From assembly GCA_016081115.2 (NCBI GenBank), contig JABTTQ020000653.1, positions 1 through 64,000 on the forward strand: a DNA stretch of 64,000 bases. Direction: 5' to 3'. The stretch is from Rehmannia glutinosa. Taxonomy: Eukaryota > Streptophyta > Magnoliopsida > Lamiales > Orobanchaceae. The notes below the pieces were generated by a model. It did not search any database. It was not told where the DNA came from and saw nothing but the letters and a program-made list of their open reading frames with translations. A program made the translations under genes and the position numbers. Positions 10,466 to 22,000 of this stretch are shown one piece after another. Each line of letters starts with the position of its first letter. The stretch's first letter is position 1.

Positions 10466-12007
10466 TGGTCGAACAACGGATATAATTTGTTGTCAAAAAT
10501 CATAGGCGACGGTGACTATATTGATAATTTATTGAAGCTCTAAACACTTATTCTATAATAACATCGATTCCAATTTTATTGAAGCGACAAAATCAAGTCA
10601 TTTCTATCTACTAAAAATCGAAAAAGAAATAAAATAAATTTGTGCACCCACAAGTATTTTCAACATCTTTAGAAGAACCTTAGACATAATCTCAACATGC
10701 TTCTTCAATATTAAATGCGAATAAAGTTTTAAAACCAATTCATGCAATTCTATGGGTTCAAATTCCTAATATCATTTACTCCCCTGGTCGTGGAAGTGCG
10801 TAAACAGTTGATTAATAACAATTGTACTCTGGTCAGAACGTTACAACTCTTATTAACTCCAAAAATATTTGTGAATTGAATGACTACCCACAAACATGCC
10901 TGTCACACATGTTCATGTCTGAATTCGATTTCCGTCTTCTAGAACTCACTTGGTCGGATTATGGATTAGAAGTATGACACGCAAATTATTGATCAAATAA
11001 AAAGCAATTATAAGTAAGTGCTCAAATTCATAATATAGAACACATGAAGCAATTAAGAAAATAAGTAATCATATTTTAATACAAATCCACAGTTTCTATT
11101 ATGCCCCTAAGATCCGAAAAATATGCCAAACATTGATTACAAACTCAAAGACAAATCCGAATCAATATTATGAAATCATATAAGCACAGACAAGAGTTCA
11201 TTGATTACAAACTCAAAGGCAAATCCGAATCAATATTATGAAATCATATAAGCATAGACAAGAGTTCTTAGGCATTGAAAGAAAACCCCTTCTTGTCAGG
11301 ATGGATTCCCCTTCCAAGTCCTCGAAGCTCTTGTGCTCCCTAGATGCGAAAGCTTTGTGGTGTTCTTCGCGACCTAACCTTTTGCTCTAAGAAGCTCTTT
11401 GATTCTTCGGTTCCTATATTATTTGATGTGTTTTTGCTGTATGAAGTTGTATGGAATGATGAATTTTTGTGCATAGCCTTGGGTACGTTTTATAGATGCT
11501 TGGAGAGATCACTTACAAAATTTGAGTAGGAAAAGGAGACCAATTCAGCCCCAGATACGTCGTACACCCGTGTTATCCCACACTGCCGGGTCGTGCGATC
11601 GGAATTTTATCTCGGGCTCATCATGGGTGTTGTAGAGCATTCTTTTAGCTTTCCATGACCACTTGAATCACCTCAATATCAATTTTATAGAGGAAGTTAT
11701 GGCCAAATTACTAAACCCTGCCAGTGCTGGAATTTGTTAGCGCATTTTGACGTTTTTTTAAGAAAATTCCTTTTTGTTTGACCGTCCATGCTTCTTTCCT
11801 TCATATCTTTGCTCGTACCTTGTCTTTTTACACATAATTTGAAACATGCTATCATCTTTTGTCCAATTTAGCTCCATTTTCGCCAAATTCAAGAGTACAC
11901 AATATCACCCCAACAAGGGAAACCAAGCAAAAACAAATAAATGCGCACAAATGCATCAAATATATATCATTTTAAACCTCAAATGCACTTATATTTTACA
12001 CTCATCA
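10465..12007 (-). repeat. Athila-like LTR inserted in the copia LTR
   Basis: Homologous to the interrupted LTR at 16,463-17,194 plus 30,681-31,077. Shared landmarks include ATAATCTCAACATGCTTC (10,685 and 16,720), AACAGTTGATTAATA (10,804 and 16,840), AAATTATTGATCA, TCCACAGTTT, and the CTTGTCAGGATGGAT segment (11,293 and 30,734). The right end ACTCATCA at 12,000-12,007 reads TGATGAGTG on the minus strand, a common LTR start in this group. The left end is probably TGGTCG near 10,465. No body lies on either side, so it is probably a solo LTR. No convincing target-site duplication was found. Confidence 0.6.
11132..11267. repeat. Tandem duplication, 68 bp x 2
   Basis: Two adjacent copies of a 68-bp unit beginning ATTGATTACAAACTCAAAG, at 11,132-11,199 and 11,200-11,267, differing at only a few sites. 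The homologous LTR near 17,150 has no second copy, so it is local to this LTR. Confidence 0.9.
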
Positions 12008-12502
12008 AAGTGCTTAACGATTGCTATGTTGAAAATTCAAGAGTTTAAACCATTGAAAAAAGATTTGACACTAGTTGCCATTGGGTGGGGACGGTCGACA
12101 GGGTAGGGCACGGCCGCACCTTTAGTGTGTGACCGGTCACCCATGAAACAGAGTGTTTTAAGCCAAAATCAAACATCCAGGCACCGCCGCCCTCTAGGGT
12201 GATCGGTCGACCCATCGCTTTGACCCACCAATTTACCCATCGTTGACCACCTCAACATGTTTCTCTGTTTCCAAGTTTGAAACACGCTCATGTACGGGTT
12301 ACCCTATAAAGCAACCGATTAACCTCACTACAGAGAAGTGGTTCGATTTTTGTCAAAAATAAAGTTCAAGAAGTACTTCAAAACTTAGTAAAAATCGCTG
12401 AAAATATTTTGAAGTATTTGGACAACATTTGGGGATATTGTATTGGTATAAAACACATTTATATGAAATCATCAAAATCATGATAAAAATATTTTTCTAA
12501 CA
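12008..12502 (-). repeat. Copia LTR, 5' portion (U3 start beside PPT)
   Basis: Right part of the minus-oriented LTR. Its plus edge TTCTAACA at 12,495-12,502 reads TGTTAGAAAAATA on the minus strand and abuts a poly-purine tract. It probably continues the LTR at 9733-10,465 across the Athila-like insertion. Joining the two halves into one LTR is an inference from their complementary ends and their edges. Confidence 0.55.
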
Positions 12503-12520
12503 AACTCCCCCTTTTTGATG
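12503..12520 (-). promoter_or_regulatory. Poly-purine tract
   Basis: Minus-strand AAAAAGGGGGAGTT directly before the LTR start at 12,502. It is the plus-strand primer for the element lying to the right, and it matches the Sirevirus PPT at 18,762 in form. Confidence 0.75.
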
Positions 12521-13246
12521 ATTAGTGAAAAAATAATCTATCTGTTTTAAGCAACACTTATCAATACAAAAATCCATAAGGGAAAGGAGCAAAGATTTTT
12601 CAAAACAAAACATGATAGATAGATATCAAAGTGCGCAGAAGGATAAAAACGAGCAATTATCATGACAATATCATGCTTTGAGTACAAAGAATCATAAAAT
12701 CATTTAAAGAACATGAGAGAGATACACAATCATGATCAATATGTGGATTGTAATCAATTATAATCAAGAAGACCATACAAAAGATGCAATTTTCATTGAA
12801 ATATTTTATCAAACACTTGGCATGCATAGATAGAAATCTAAGATGTATATGTCATTTGTATATCTAATCAAGCCAAAAAATACAATAGCAGTCCTAATCT
12901 AGGCCATAGTCTAACACGCCTACTCACTGTTCGTCCCTTTTTTTACCAATATTGTTTTCAATGTTAAAGTACATCTCCCTCCAATATATGCATCTCTATA
13001 AGCTCAAGTTTTGGGATAAGAATATGTCAAGTTAAAGCTTAAAAATGGCTAACAATAAAAAAGCATGCTAAAATGGCTAGGGAATCATGAGTTCATAGGT
13101 AGACTTTTTAGGCTAAGTAGGCTAAAACAAAATGGTTTTAAATCATCTTCAAATATTGCACACACGTGGTTTCAATAAAGATACCATTGCATTTCTATAT
13201 AAAAAAAAGATACCATTGCAAGTTCTAGAGTTCAAACAACATGATT
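12521..13246. other. 3' untranslated region of the copia-like element
   Basis: AT-rich sequence between the PPT and the 3' ORF remnant. It has no ORF with family features and is comparable in position to the short 3' UTR of E1 and E2. Confidence 0.45.
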
Positions 13247-14218
13247 TTAATCATATCCAATTAGCCAATTACCCATATCTGGAATTGAGGTAGCATCCAA
13301 ATTTGAGAGTTTAATTTTAATCATATTCGCATGAAGAAACCAATAGTCACACCCATCAAACCGAATCATCTTCATTGCACACAGGACATCCAAATCGATA
13401 TTTCTCCCCCCATCCATAGTCGCATAGATGCTAAAATCTACATTGAAGTGCTTGGCAATAGGTGTAATCAACCCTCCAATGCAAATCCCCCTTTTCACTT
13501 TATTCTTTACCCGAACAAACTGTTTAGTGATGAATGCTCCAAGATTGGGCACCACCTCATTTCCAAGGCCATACACCATAATATAAACAATTCATCTCAG
13601 ATTTAAATACCCCCTTGCTATCTTCCCTAGCGAACACTGCTTTTCGCCAATGTGCATTGCACATATCGGAAAATAAGGTTGCTAATACTCGAAGCCTTCA
13701 AGGTACCCAATGTATATATTCTACGCCTCGTTATCTCCTTCCAAAAATCAAGCATATCAAACTCCTCATGCTCCTCCACCCGATAAGCCGAAAATTGATA
13801 AATAACATTCAATTCATCAATAGAAAGCTATCTTGCCTCATTAGCCAATCTAAATCTCATTCCCATTAAATTCCTTCTTCTAATCACCAACTCAAAGCTC
13901 CTCAAAAATTCAAGAGACAATACCACATAAGATAGCTAATTCTCATTTAACAACACATCCCAATCAATTCGGCCCACATAAAGAACTAAAATCATTCAAT
14001 AATCCTAAAGTAGTAAGGCATTGTTCATGGGGATACCTTGTCAAAAATTCGGTCCTTGATGAAGAGATTCTCCCAACGAGCTCGGTGGGTCTCATTCGTG
14101 ATAACAACATTGGAGAACTCTACTTGGTTCATCTTGTATTTGGCCTGGGGTTCCAAAAAGTCTCTCTCTTCTTCTTCTTGTGTTTCTTCTAACCCCATTT
14201 CTATTCTTTTGAAGCCAT
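13247..14218 (-). pseudogene. Divergent 3' ORF (env-position protein), broken
   Basis: A distant relative, by position and pattern, of the 3' ORF of E1-E3. It begins at an ATG GCT at 14,213-14,218 in good plant start context, meets a TAG at codon 6, and resumes in another frame with a KYKMNQVEF-like segment and a RARWENLFIKDRIF-like segment at about 14,050-14,130. The last open part, 13,247-13,579, includes GGLITPIAKHFNVDF. The pattern resembles the plant-transposon-protein domain seen in many plant retroelements, but I cannot confirm this by eye. It is on the same strand and next to a PPT and LTR. At least three frame breaks make it non-functional. The function is unknown. Confidence 0.5.
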
Positions 14219-14342
14219 GGATTTGGATGTGAAGCTTTTAGATTCTTGAAATTTTCGAAAATAGCCCTCCCCCAAACTTGAAGAAGACTAAATGAAAGAG
14301 AGAATTGGAAGAAATTTGTGGTGGGTTTCTCGAAAGGGAGAA

Positions 14343-14351
14343 GTATATAAA
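14343..14351 (-). promoter_or_regulatory. Promoter-like TATA of the divergent 3' ORF
   Basis: Minus-strand TTTATATAC preceded by CTAGGG, giving AGGGTTTATATAC, about 125-133 bp before the ATG at 14,218. The leader between them is pyrimidine-rich (CTTCTCC, TTCTCTCTTTC). Upstream lies another AAACCCTA (telo-box-like) near 14,430. Comparable spacing occurs before the 3' ORFs of E1 and E2. Confidence 0.45.
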
Positions 14352-14566
14352 CCCTAGCTTGCAGATTTGAAGTAGGAGTTGAAGAATTCTGACGATGGAA
14401 TGGTGTATTTGTATGAAAATTCCGGTCTTAGGGTTTTGAAAGGAAGAAGTGAGAAAAATTTGGAGTGTTTGAACTTAAAAGGGAAGGAAACTGCCCGATC
14501 GAATACACACTCAGATATTAAAACACGTTGACTATGTATTATGTCATTGTGTTCTGTTTCTATGCG

Positions 14567-14616
14567 GACCAAATACATGGTCGTGAATTATTACACGCCA
14601 GCCCATGTATTTGGTC
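14567..14616. repeat. Perfect 14-bp inverted repeat with 22-nt loop
   Basis: GACCAAATACATGG (14,567-14,580) and its exact reverse complement (14,603-14,616). It can form a hairpin on either strand. It lies between the promoter-like region of the divergent 3' ORF and the Athila-type internal region, and no function is evident. Confidence 0.85.
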
Positions 14617-15009
14617 TCTGTTTTGCCAAAATACATGACTATGTAATAATACACGATCGTATTTCGTGGTTTTGATTTTTCAATTTTTTAATAAAAACCC
14701 GGAGTGTGTCATGACGCTCCCACACAACTCACAAAAAACTAAAACTAAGTTAGTAAAAAAAATTCTAAATCAAATTAAACCAAGGCGATTAAAAATCGGG
14801 TTGCCCGAAAGCGCTAAGTTTTATGTCTTCACTAGATGCCCGATTCTCTTATCGCTTCCTCTCAAATGTTTCAATTATTGTCTTTGGGCCCTCATATTCT
14901 GTACCACTCCTCAGATGAATAGCATTGCATTGTTCCCCTGGGTTAAGTTCCATATCGCTTGGGAATTTGCCCTTTTAATATTGACCTCTCATTGCTGTAG
15001 CGATTTGGG
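14617..15009. other. Non-coding spacer before Athila-type gag
   Basis: No family motif is visible. The short open frames are not supported. Position suggests internal sequence of the Athila-type element downstream of its gag. Confidence 0.3.
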
Positions 15010-16300
15010 CTACTTGCGCTTCAAAGACTTCAACTGATTGACACGTTTGTGTTTAATTGAGCAAACGTGTTCCTCTATCCTGTCTATCTTAGCCTCATCT
15101 TGATTCAGTCTAGCTCTTGTCTCTCCAATGAATAAGGCTAACATCTCTTTTACAAACACTCTTTTTGCTCGAATCCACCCTACCTTGATTTCCCACATTA
15201 AAACCCGAAGGTGACTGCAAAACGTTTCTATTATTGGCATAAGAAGAGTTTTTGTGGTTCCACAGCCCCAGATGATAATGCGTGGGTGTCTGATTGTTGC
15301 AATAGTTGTTGTTGCTGCAGGGTCTCTCGGAGTCACCTGCTGGATCGCATTCAATTTCATATTAAGCACAGACACTTGTTCGGTGAGCATGGCAATGTTA
15401 TCCTCATCTTGGACCTCCACCACACGTTTGACATCGATCTCTCGGGATGGCCACCGAATCGCTATTTGCCATCTCCTCAAGTAATTATAATGCCTCGTTC
15501 GATTATTTCCCTAGTAGGGCATCTCCAAATGCAACATCTATAATAGTTCTCATGTTTCCACTTAAACCATTATAGTAGCATTGTACTAGTTGGTAATCGG
15601 GATATCCGTGTTGAGGGCACTTTCTCAACATCTCCCTAAACCTATCTCATGCCTCATATAACGACTCTCCATCAAGCTACCTAAAATGAGCGATTTCACT
15701 TTCTAATCTGGGCAGTTGTCTTTTCTGGGGGAAAGTATCACCAGTAAACCTTTGACTCGCTTCAACCAATCTGCAGCTGGGCGATGTCAATGAAGATAAC
15801 CATCCCATAGCCTTAGAAGGAACTCATGGATGGCCTCCCCTCTAGAAGCTGCGAGGTAAAACTCTTTGATGGCTAAACCTTTCTTCTTAGGGGGAGGCGT
15901 AGTGAGAATGCAAAAAGGCGGCATCGAACGATATCCTTAGAAACACCATTCATTTTTACTGTGTCGTAAATTTCTATAAATAGCGCCAGATGCGCATTCG
16001 AATCCTCTACGGCTCTACCCAAACTGGTTTTGCGACACCATCTAAATCAACTCAGGTTTTATTTCAAAATTATTTGTGTTAATCGGTTGATGGGCCACAC
16101 CCCCCATACCTTTGATTAATCAGTTGACGGGCCACTACCCTTCACACGAGCCTCTCGTCTATCTGATTCTATCTGGTCACCTTGTGATGCCCTCGTTGTT
16201 TCTATTATTCACCACATCCCTATCGTTTCCATCTGCCATCACTTTTGATCTTTTTTATAAATATTTGTTGTCTTTTCGATTTCTAGGACGATTGGTATCG
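15010..16300 (-). pseudogene. Athila-type Ty3/gypsy gag, broken
   Basis: Capsid polyprotein remnant. On the minus strand, reading from about 16,000, I see a KKKGLAIKEFYLAASRGE-like region (15,840-15,900), a KRVKGLL-like and PRKDNCPD-like region (15,700-15,760), a AWDRFREMLRKCPQHGYPDY-like block (15,590-15,660, the retrotransposon-gag hallmark), a Y.NGLSGN block near 15,550, then 15,010-15,480, which carries a Gln/Asn-poor C-terminal part ending in a basic tail (KRVNQLKSLKRK). Stops interrupt it near 15,500, 15,700 and 16,000. No pol follows on the left. The PBS at 16,439 and LTR at 16,463 fit the 5' end of this element. Confidence 0.65.
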
Positions 16301-16438
16301 GTTCAATAGATCGAGAACATGTGATCATGCACTACCTGCACTCAATAAAAATAATGTTAAAAACAAAACAAAAACAAAAAATTAATGTTTCAACTAATAT
16401 TGAACTACTTATTACTATATCTATGTAGAGTCTTTCAA

Positions 16439-16456
16439 TTTCCGACAACAACGCCA
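16439..16456 (-). promoter_or_regulatory. Primer-binding site, Athila-like
   Basis: Minus-strand TGGCGTTGTTGTCGGAAA, close to the TGGCGCCGTTGCCGGGGA motif found after the 5' LTR in many Athila-group elements, with changes that look like C-to-T decay. It lies six bases from the LTR edge at 16,463. Confidence 0.6.
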
Positions 16457-16462
16457 AAAACT

Positions 16463-17194
16463 TGATCGTGAAAATCTTTTCACTATACCGCAAGTGTACG
16501 GTGTAGCTAAAAGATAGCAGCGAGCAAGATCGTATTCTTCAGGGATTAAATACAAAACACATAATGTAAAACAAATATCCTATTTTAATTTTATTGAAAC
16601 GACCAAAATCAAAGTGTTGTTTATCCAAACTAAACCTAAGTTGTCAAATAAAAATATCTATAAATTGTTAAAGACCAAAACTTCACAAGTTTTTAACAAA
16701 TACGAAAGCAATACTAGGAACATAATCTCAACATGCTTCATCAATATTAATTCCAATTAATGTTTCATTAGAACCACTTTCTGTGAATCTATAAGTTCAA
16801 TTCATAAAGTAGTGTATTCTCCCTCCCGAAGAAAATAAACAGTTGATTAATAGCTTTGCCGCGATCTCCTACTCCAAAATTAATATTAACTCCCAAAAGT
16901 TATAAGTCTCCCGACTCTATACCCGTTTATGTTATGAATTTGTTCTTTCGTAAGTTAGAACCCGTCTCTATAATTATGAACTAGTAAATAAGACATTCAA
17001 ATTATTGATCAGATAATCTACAAGAAATAAGCACTCAAATTCATAAATAGAACACAATAAACCAATTAAGACAAACAATCAAATTATAATTAACATGAAT
17101 CCACAGTTTTGATTATGCCCTAGGATCAAGAAGTTTAGCCAAACATAAGTGAAAACAAATTCATAGACAAACTTGAAATCAAATAAGTTGACAT
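16463..17194 (-). repeat. Athila-like LTR, left part, split by E1
   Basis: Minus-oriented LTR whose end TGATCG... abuts the PBS. It carries the CGCAAGTGTACGG segment at 16,490. It is cut at 17,194 by E1 and continues at 30,681. The paralogous copy at 10,465-12,007 shows the uninterrupted order. Confidence 0.7.
17190..17194. repeat. Target-site duplication of E1, left
   Basis: GACAT, identical to 30,681-30,685 on the other side of E1. Confidence 0.92.
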
Positions 17195-18761
17195 TGTAGG
17201 TCCCAAGGGGGTGTGAGTAAGGTTTAGAAGGGGGGTTGAATAAACCTTACCAACTTTTCGATTTTAGTCCTTTTAAAATATTACAGAGTTAAATACACAG
17301 CTATGTCCTTGATGGACAACTAGGTTAGTTAACCAAACAGAGTTAGCCACTCAATGCACTCAATTGAGTTTGATATAATAACTCAACTGTTTAGTCTAAA
17401 CCTTAACTTGACTGTGATGAGATTTTCAGCGGAAGACTTAACACCCTTGAATTTGGTTTAAGTTTGTTTTAACACTTGGTTTTAGCACTTTGTTAATTAT
17501 CAATTGAATAGCAAATTATCAACAGATATTAAATGATATGCAGAAAGTAAATGCTGAAACGTAAATGACACAATAATTTTTATAGAGGTTCAAGATGGGG
17601 TAATTCTTCTAATCCTCTCTTCTCCAACTCCTAGAGGAATCCACTAAGTATTGATCAGTACAAAGTGGTTATCATCCGGATGCAAGTCTTGATCACACAC
17701 GGTGACTTGATCCTTTGGGACTCGGGCCTGAGATGCCTTGGTCACCCACCGGTGGCTTCTCGTCCGACTCGCCTTCTTCACAGGGTACCGCTTTGCTATT
17801 TCAATTACATTTGCTCAAGCTTCTTGGATTTGATCACGAAGCCCTCCAATAACTTGAGACTGGTTTGACCTTGAACCTTTCTACAATCCTCCTTGGAATG
17901 TAGACCCCTTTTGATTCTTCAAAAGTTTCCTCTTCAACAGTTTGAAGTTGTCTTTCCTTCAAAGCTTGGTGTTGGATTGATTTCCTTCGAAATTTAGGCT
18001 TGAGGATTTGCTTGAATAACTTGAGAATATTTTTGCAGGTTACAACTTGAATGATAGCTTGAATGTTCGTGGTTCAGGTGACCTTTTCTCAAAGTGATTC
18101 CTCTGCCTTTTATAGTGAGCTTTCAAAAATATGCCCGTTGAAGAGATAGGCTGATTTCAAAAGTCACTTGTGTTCGTTGGATTGTCTTGTTGCAATCATT
18201 GGTATTGACATTTCCTCGTATTAAATAAACCTTCAGTTTTTCAGAGTCTGACACAGGTGCAGAGCTTCCCATTGGTTTATTCCTTTTGCACGCTTCTGGG
18301 ACTGAGCACTTTAAGATATTGCAGCATGGAAGTATTACTTATTTAAGTAACCTTCTTGACTTCTGTGCAACGGATTCTTTTCAGTTGTCTTGACTCGACT
18401 GCAGTTCCTTAACTTCCCCAGGTGACTTCGAGTCAACTCCTAATCATTGGATGACTCATCTGTCACTTCAACTTGAGACTTGGCTATCTTGAGTTGACTT
18501 GACTGACACTTCACACAGCTGTATCATAGCTGCTACTCCTTCAGTCGAGTTCTTGTCTTCTTTTCCTTGCTATACTCAATCGCTTCACAATGAGTCTTCA
18601 TCCGATCTTGATTGACTTCTTGTATGTCCAGGCATAGCTGACTTGACTCAGGTAGTACAGCCCTATCTATTACAATACAAATTACAAAGAAAATGGGGTG
18701 CCAACTTTCTAGTCTAAGTTTACATGGCATTCATCAAAATCTAAACAACAAATTCCCAACA
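17195..18761 (-). repeat. E1 3' LTR
   Basis: Plus-strand edges TGTAGGTCCC and TTCCCAACA. Contains a TATA box matching the one at 30,021 of the partner LTR (minus CTATAAAAGG near 18,110). It aligns over its whole length with 29,112-30,680, with differences concentrated around 17,690-17,810. Confidence 0.95.
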
Positions 18762-18776
18762 ATTTCCCCCTTTTTG
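18762..18776 (-). promoter_or_regulatory. E1 poly-purine tract
   Basis: Minus-strand AAAAAGGGGGAAAT next to the LTR start. Same position and form in E2 at 37,528. Confidence 0.9.
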
Positions 18777-18862
18777 ATGATGCCAAAACTTAAAGCATTC
18801 ATACAAAATGTAAATAGCAAATATACATACAGGCAATGTAGAAACAGAGAATGTATGCGTAG

Positions 18863-19000
18863 AATTGATCCTTTTATTGATCATAACATTCTTGTCCTTT
18901 ACACAGCTGTTTACAAAGTGTATCAGAGCAACATGGTATTCTATATCTAAGCAAAAATATAGAAATTGATCCTTTTATTGATCATAACATTCTTGTCCTT
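18863..19000. repeat. 37-bp direct repeat pair in the E1 3' UTR
   Basis: AATTGATCCTTTTATTGATC and the 17 bases after it occur at 18,863-18,899 and again at 18,964-19,000. E2 has the segment once (near 37,630). The second copy carries the stop of the 3' ORF and directly abuts its coding end. Confidence 0.88.
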
Positions 19001-22000
19001 CGATGTATCCTTCGGATTCGAGCATTTTGAATTCATCCACAGATCTAGGCTCGTTTCCTGCGTCTGAAATGGCATCTGTGTCTCTTCCTACCGGAATGCC
19101 TCTGTATTGTTTCAATATGTCTATCACGCGGGCATCCATCTTTCCTTCAACCTCCTTCATCCCTGCTTCCACTATTTTTCTTTTCTCGGACATGGGCACA
19201 TCAGAGTGTTGGAGCGGCAGAGTCACTGGGAGTTTGCTGATGATGTCAGCTGTGACAAGTCCTTGTTTAGGGGTTCTAGCAATCATTAAAGTCATGTCTT
19301 TTGAACCTCCCCCCTCAACTGCTTTTCCCTTCTCTTTCTTTTGCTCTTCACCGTTGTTTTCTTCGCTTCTCAACAATGCGCCCCCTTCTTCTCGAGTCGA
19401 TCCTTTCAATATATTTAGGTATTCCTCTTCCCCCTTTTTGGCATCATCAAAGGAGAGAGGAACCCCTGGAAACATGCTAGCAAGCATGAAGTCTAGGCGG
19501 CTGATAGCTGAGTTTTGCTTGGAGTCTGCTGCGGAGTATGCTGCACGGAATTTTGAGCGGGTGGCTTTGGATTCGGCTGCCACCAGCTTCATTTCAGCCA
19601 TAAGGAGGCTAAACTTTTCATTCATGTTTTCCTCCACGCGCAGAAGTTCTTTGCGATGAAATTCTCGCAGTTATTCCATTTCAAAGTGGTATGAGAGGCA
19701 TGCATCCTATCAATATTTTCTTGCATCCTCGTCTTCATGTCAAGATTATAGGCGCTCGACTAGCATTTTATTTTACAATGCTTTGAAATATCGAACATGT
19801 TCCACACGCATTGTCTGCTGCTGTTGCCAACATTCCCGGATTCTGACTATTATTCCACGCAGATCAGCTATAAGATTTGCGTCTATGTTATCCAGTTGCA
19901 TATCTAGTGAGGCCTGGTGCCTTTCCATCTTCTCGATCTCTGCAAAGATTACCTTGAAGACTTCTCGAACCTCAAGTGTCACCTCTGTCTCAGCTGGCGG
20001 CCAAGCAGCATCAAAATCAAAATTTATTGGGACAATGGTATCGTGGGAATGATCGATCGGAGTTTATGGAAACGCTCTCGATCTCTAGCCGATTCTTCAT
20101 CCAGGCAGCAAACTCCAAGTGAGAAGGGGAACGTTTCTTTAAATGTATCATCATGGACATAGGGAATATGTTCAACAGTGACTTGTGGCCGTGATGTGCC
20201 TGGTTGAGTCGATTCTGCTGCAGCTTTGGGAGCCTGCGCAGATGACTCGGTCTCAACTGGGCCTTGGTGTGGGGTTACCGTCGAGGCTCACTGCCTCAAT
20301 GCGAGCTTCTTCACCGGCCTCGTGGTTGCTTGTAAATGAATTTACGTGTCCTCGGCTGCACCATCAGCGTCATCGGATGATGATGAGTCTTGAAGGCTTG
20401 GCTCATCATCAAAATTTAACTTTTGACGAGCAGCCTTGAATTCTGGCTTACTCGTGCTAGGAAGAACATCCTCAGCTGAGTCTATTAGACTTGCAACAAG
20501 GGATGACTCAGCTTCATCTTCACCTTCAGATCCCAGAAAAGTTACGTCAGGGTTGTCTTGGGAATCGTGAAGGGTACTTATCTCCTTCTCAGTTGCATCA
20601 ATGATAACATGAGGGATGCTCGGGAAGTCTCAACCTCCCGTAGGCCTTCAGTACCTCCTGTAGTCTCAACTGCAGCAAGGTCTTGAACATTCCTTCGACA
20701 GACTCAGCTGTCATGGGGTCTTCTACGGTGGCATCCACAGGAGTCTCAACTCCGTGGATTGCACTTTTATTGCCCAGAGTGTTAACTCCCAAGGCAGAAC
20801 CATCCTGTGCCTCGACTGCATTAGCAGCGTCCTCAGCCGGCAGAGCAGTTGGCACTTCAGCTGAGACAGTCTCAACTGTCCGAGCTTCGTTAGTGACAAC
20901 CTGTTGTGTTGCTTTTTGTTGTTCCTTCTCCACTTCAGATCCTAGATTCTTTGTGGAGTCATCTGCAGCAACCTCCGACCTAGCTGCAGTGGAGGGAGTT
21001 TCCCCTCAGCTGGGACACCAGCTGAGTGACTTGGGTTGGGGTCACTCTTCTCCAAACTCCTGGTTGTGTCCTTTGAGTGTTCAGCCGTGGGGGCAGGTGG
21101 TAAGACACCTTCAATAGGGGTAGGCTCGACTTGGGTCCCCAAGTTCCCAGTTTCATCACCATATCCCCTAGTTCCATCCTCTGAGTGAGCTAGGGAAGTG
21201 GTTTCAGCAATAACAGTGGCAATTTGGTGCACCACTCCCAATGGATCAATTTCCAGCTGAGATTTGGAAGACTCTCCTGGTCCTTCTATCAGCTGTTGTT
21301 CATGCATCATTCTGGATTCCCGCATGGCTTGCTGCATTTCTAGCTCTTCTGTCACAGCAGCAGGGGCCAGATCCTCATCACTTCCAGAGAGAACATCGAA
21401 GTGGAGATGAGTGTGATCAGTGGTTCCAATGAAGGGACAGATGTTGGCCTTCTAACGAGCTTTAGCCTCTTCTGCCAACCTTTCCTTCTCATTTTCTTTG
21501 AAGATATTCAAGATATCTATGCAGTTCTCTTCATCGAGTGCTTGAACCACTGTTGTCAACCCAAGGAAATTCAACATCTCTTCTTCTTCTTCTTCTTCTT
21601 CTATAAATTCAGGTCTTTGGAACTGTTCCCTTGAGCGACATAGTTTCCACTTCATCCATTCTCGCAGACGAATTTGGATGTCTGGATATGGTGGAGATAG
21701 CATGATCACATCATCGTCATCATCTTCCTGCTGTACTTCTTTCTCAGGAATGGAAGATAGCAGAGCTTGCTGCTCTTCACTCTCAAGAACATCCGTGTGG
21801 GCGGGAAAGCTTCGCCGACAGAGACTTAGTTGTCTCATTGGCATTACTAGTTTCTCAAATGTCCTATCCACAACTGGGTCTTCTACTTGCCTCTGCTGAT
21901 CGGCCTCAGCAGACTTGGCGGTTTCAACAATTATCTCCAGAGACTCTACTTCTCCAGCTGTTTCAACAATTTGTTCCAGCTGAGTGGCAAACTCAGCTAT

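Noticed and set aside
14859..14867. Telomere-like AAACCCTA motifs as interstitial telomeric repeats
   Set aside because: They occur singly near leader sequences (for example near 14,348, 23,140 and 44,860), never as tandem arrays; they are better read as telo-box-like promoter elements.
19003..19659. A 218-codon plus-strand open frame
   Set aside because: It is the antisense shadow of the coiled-coil end of the E1 3' ORF and has no family motif of its own.
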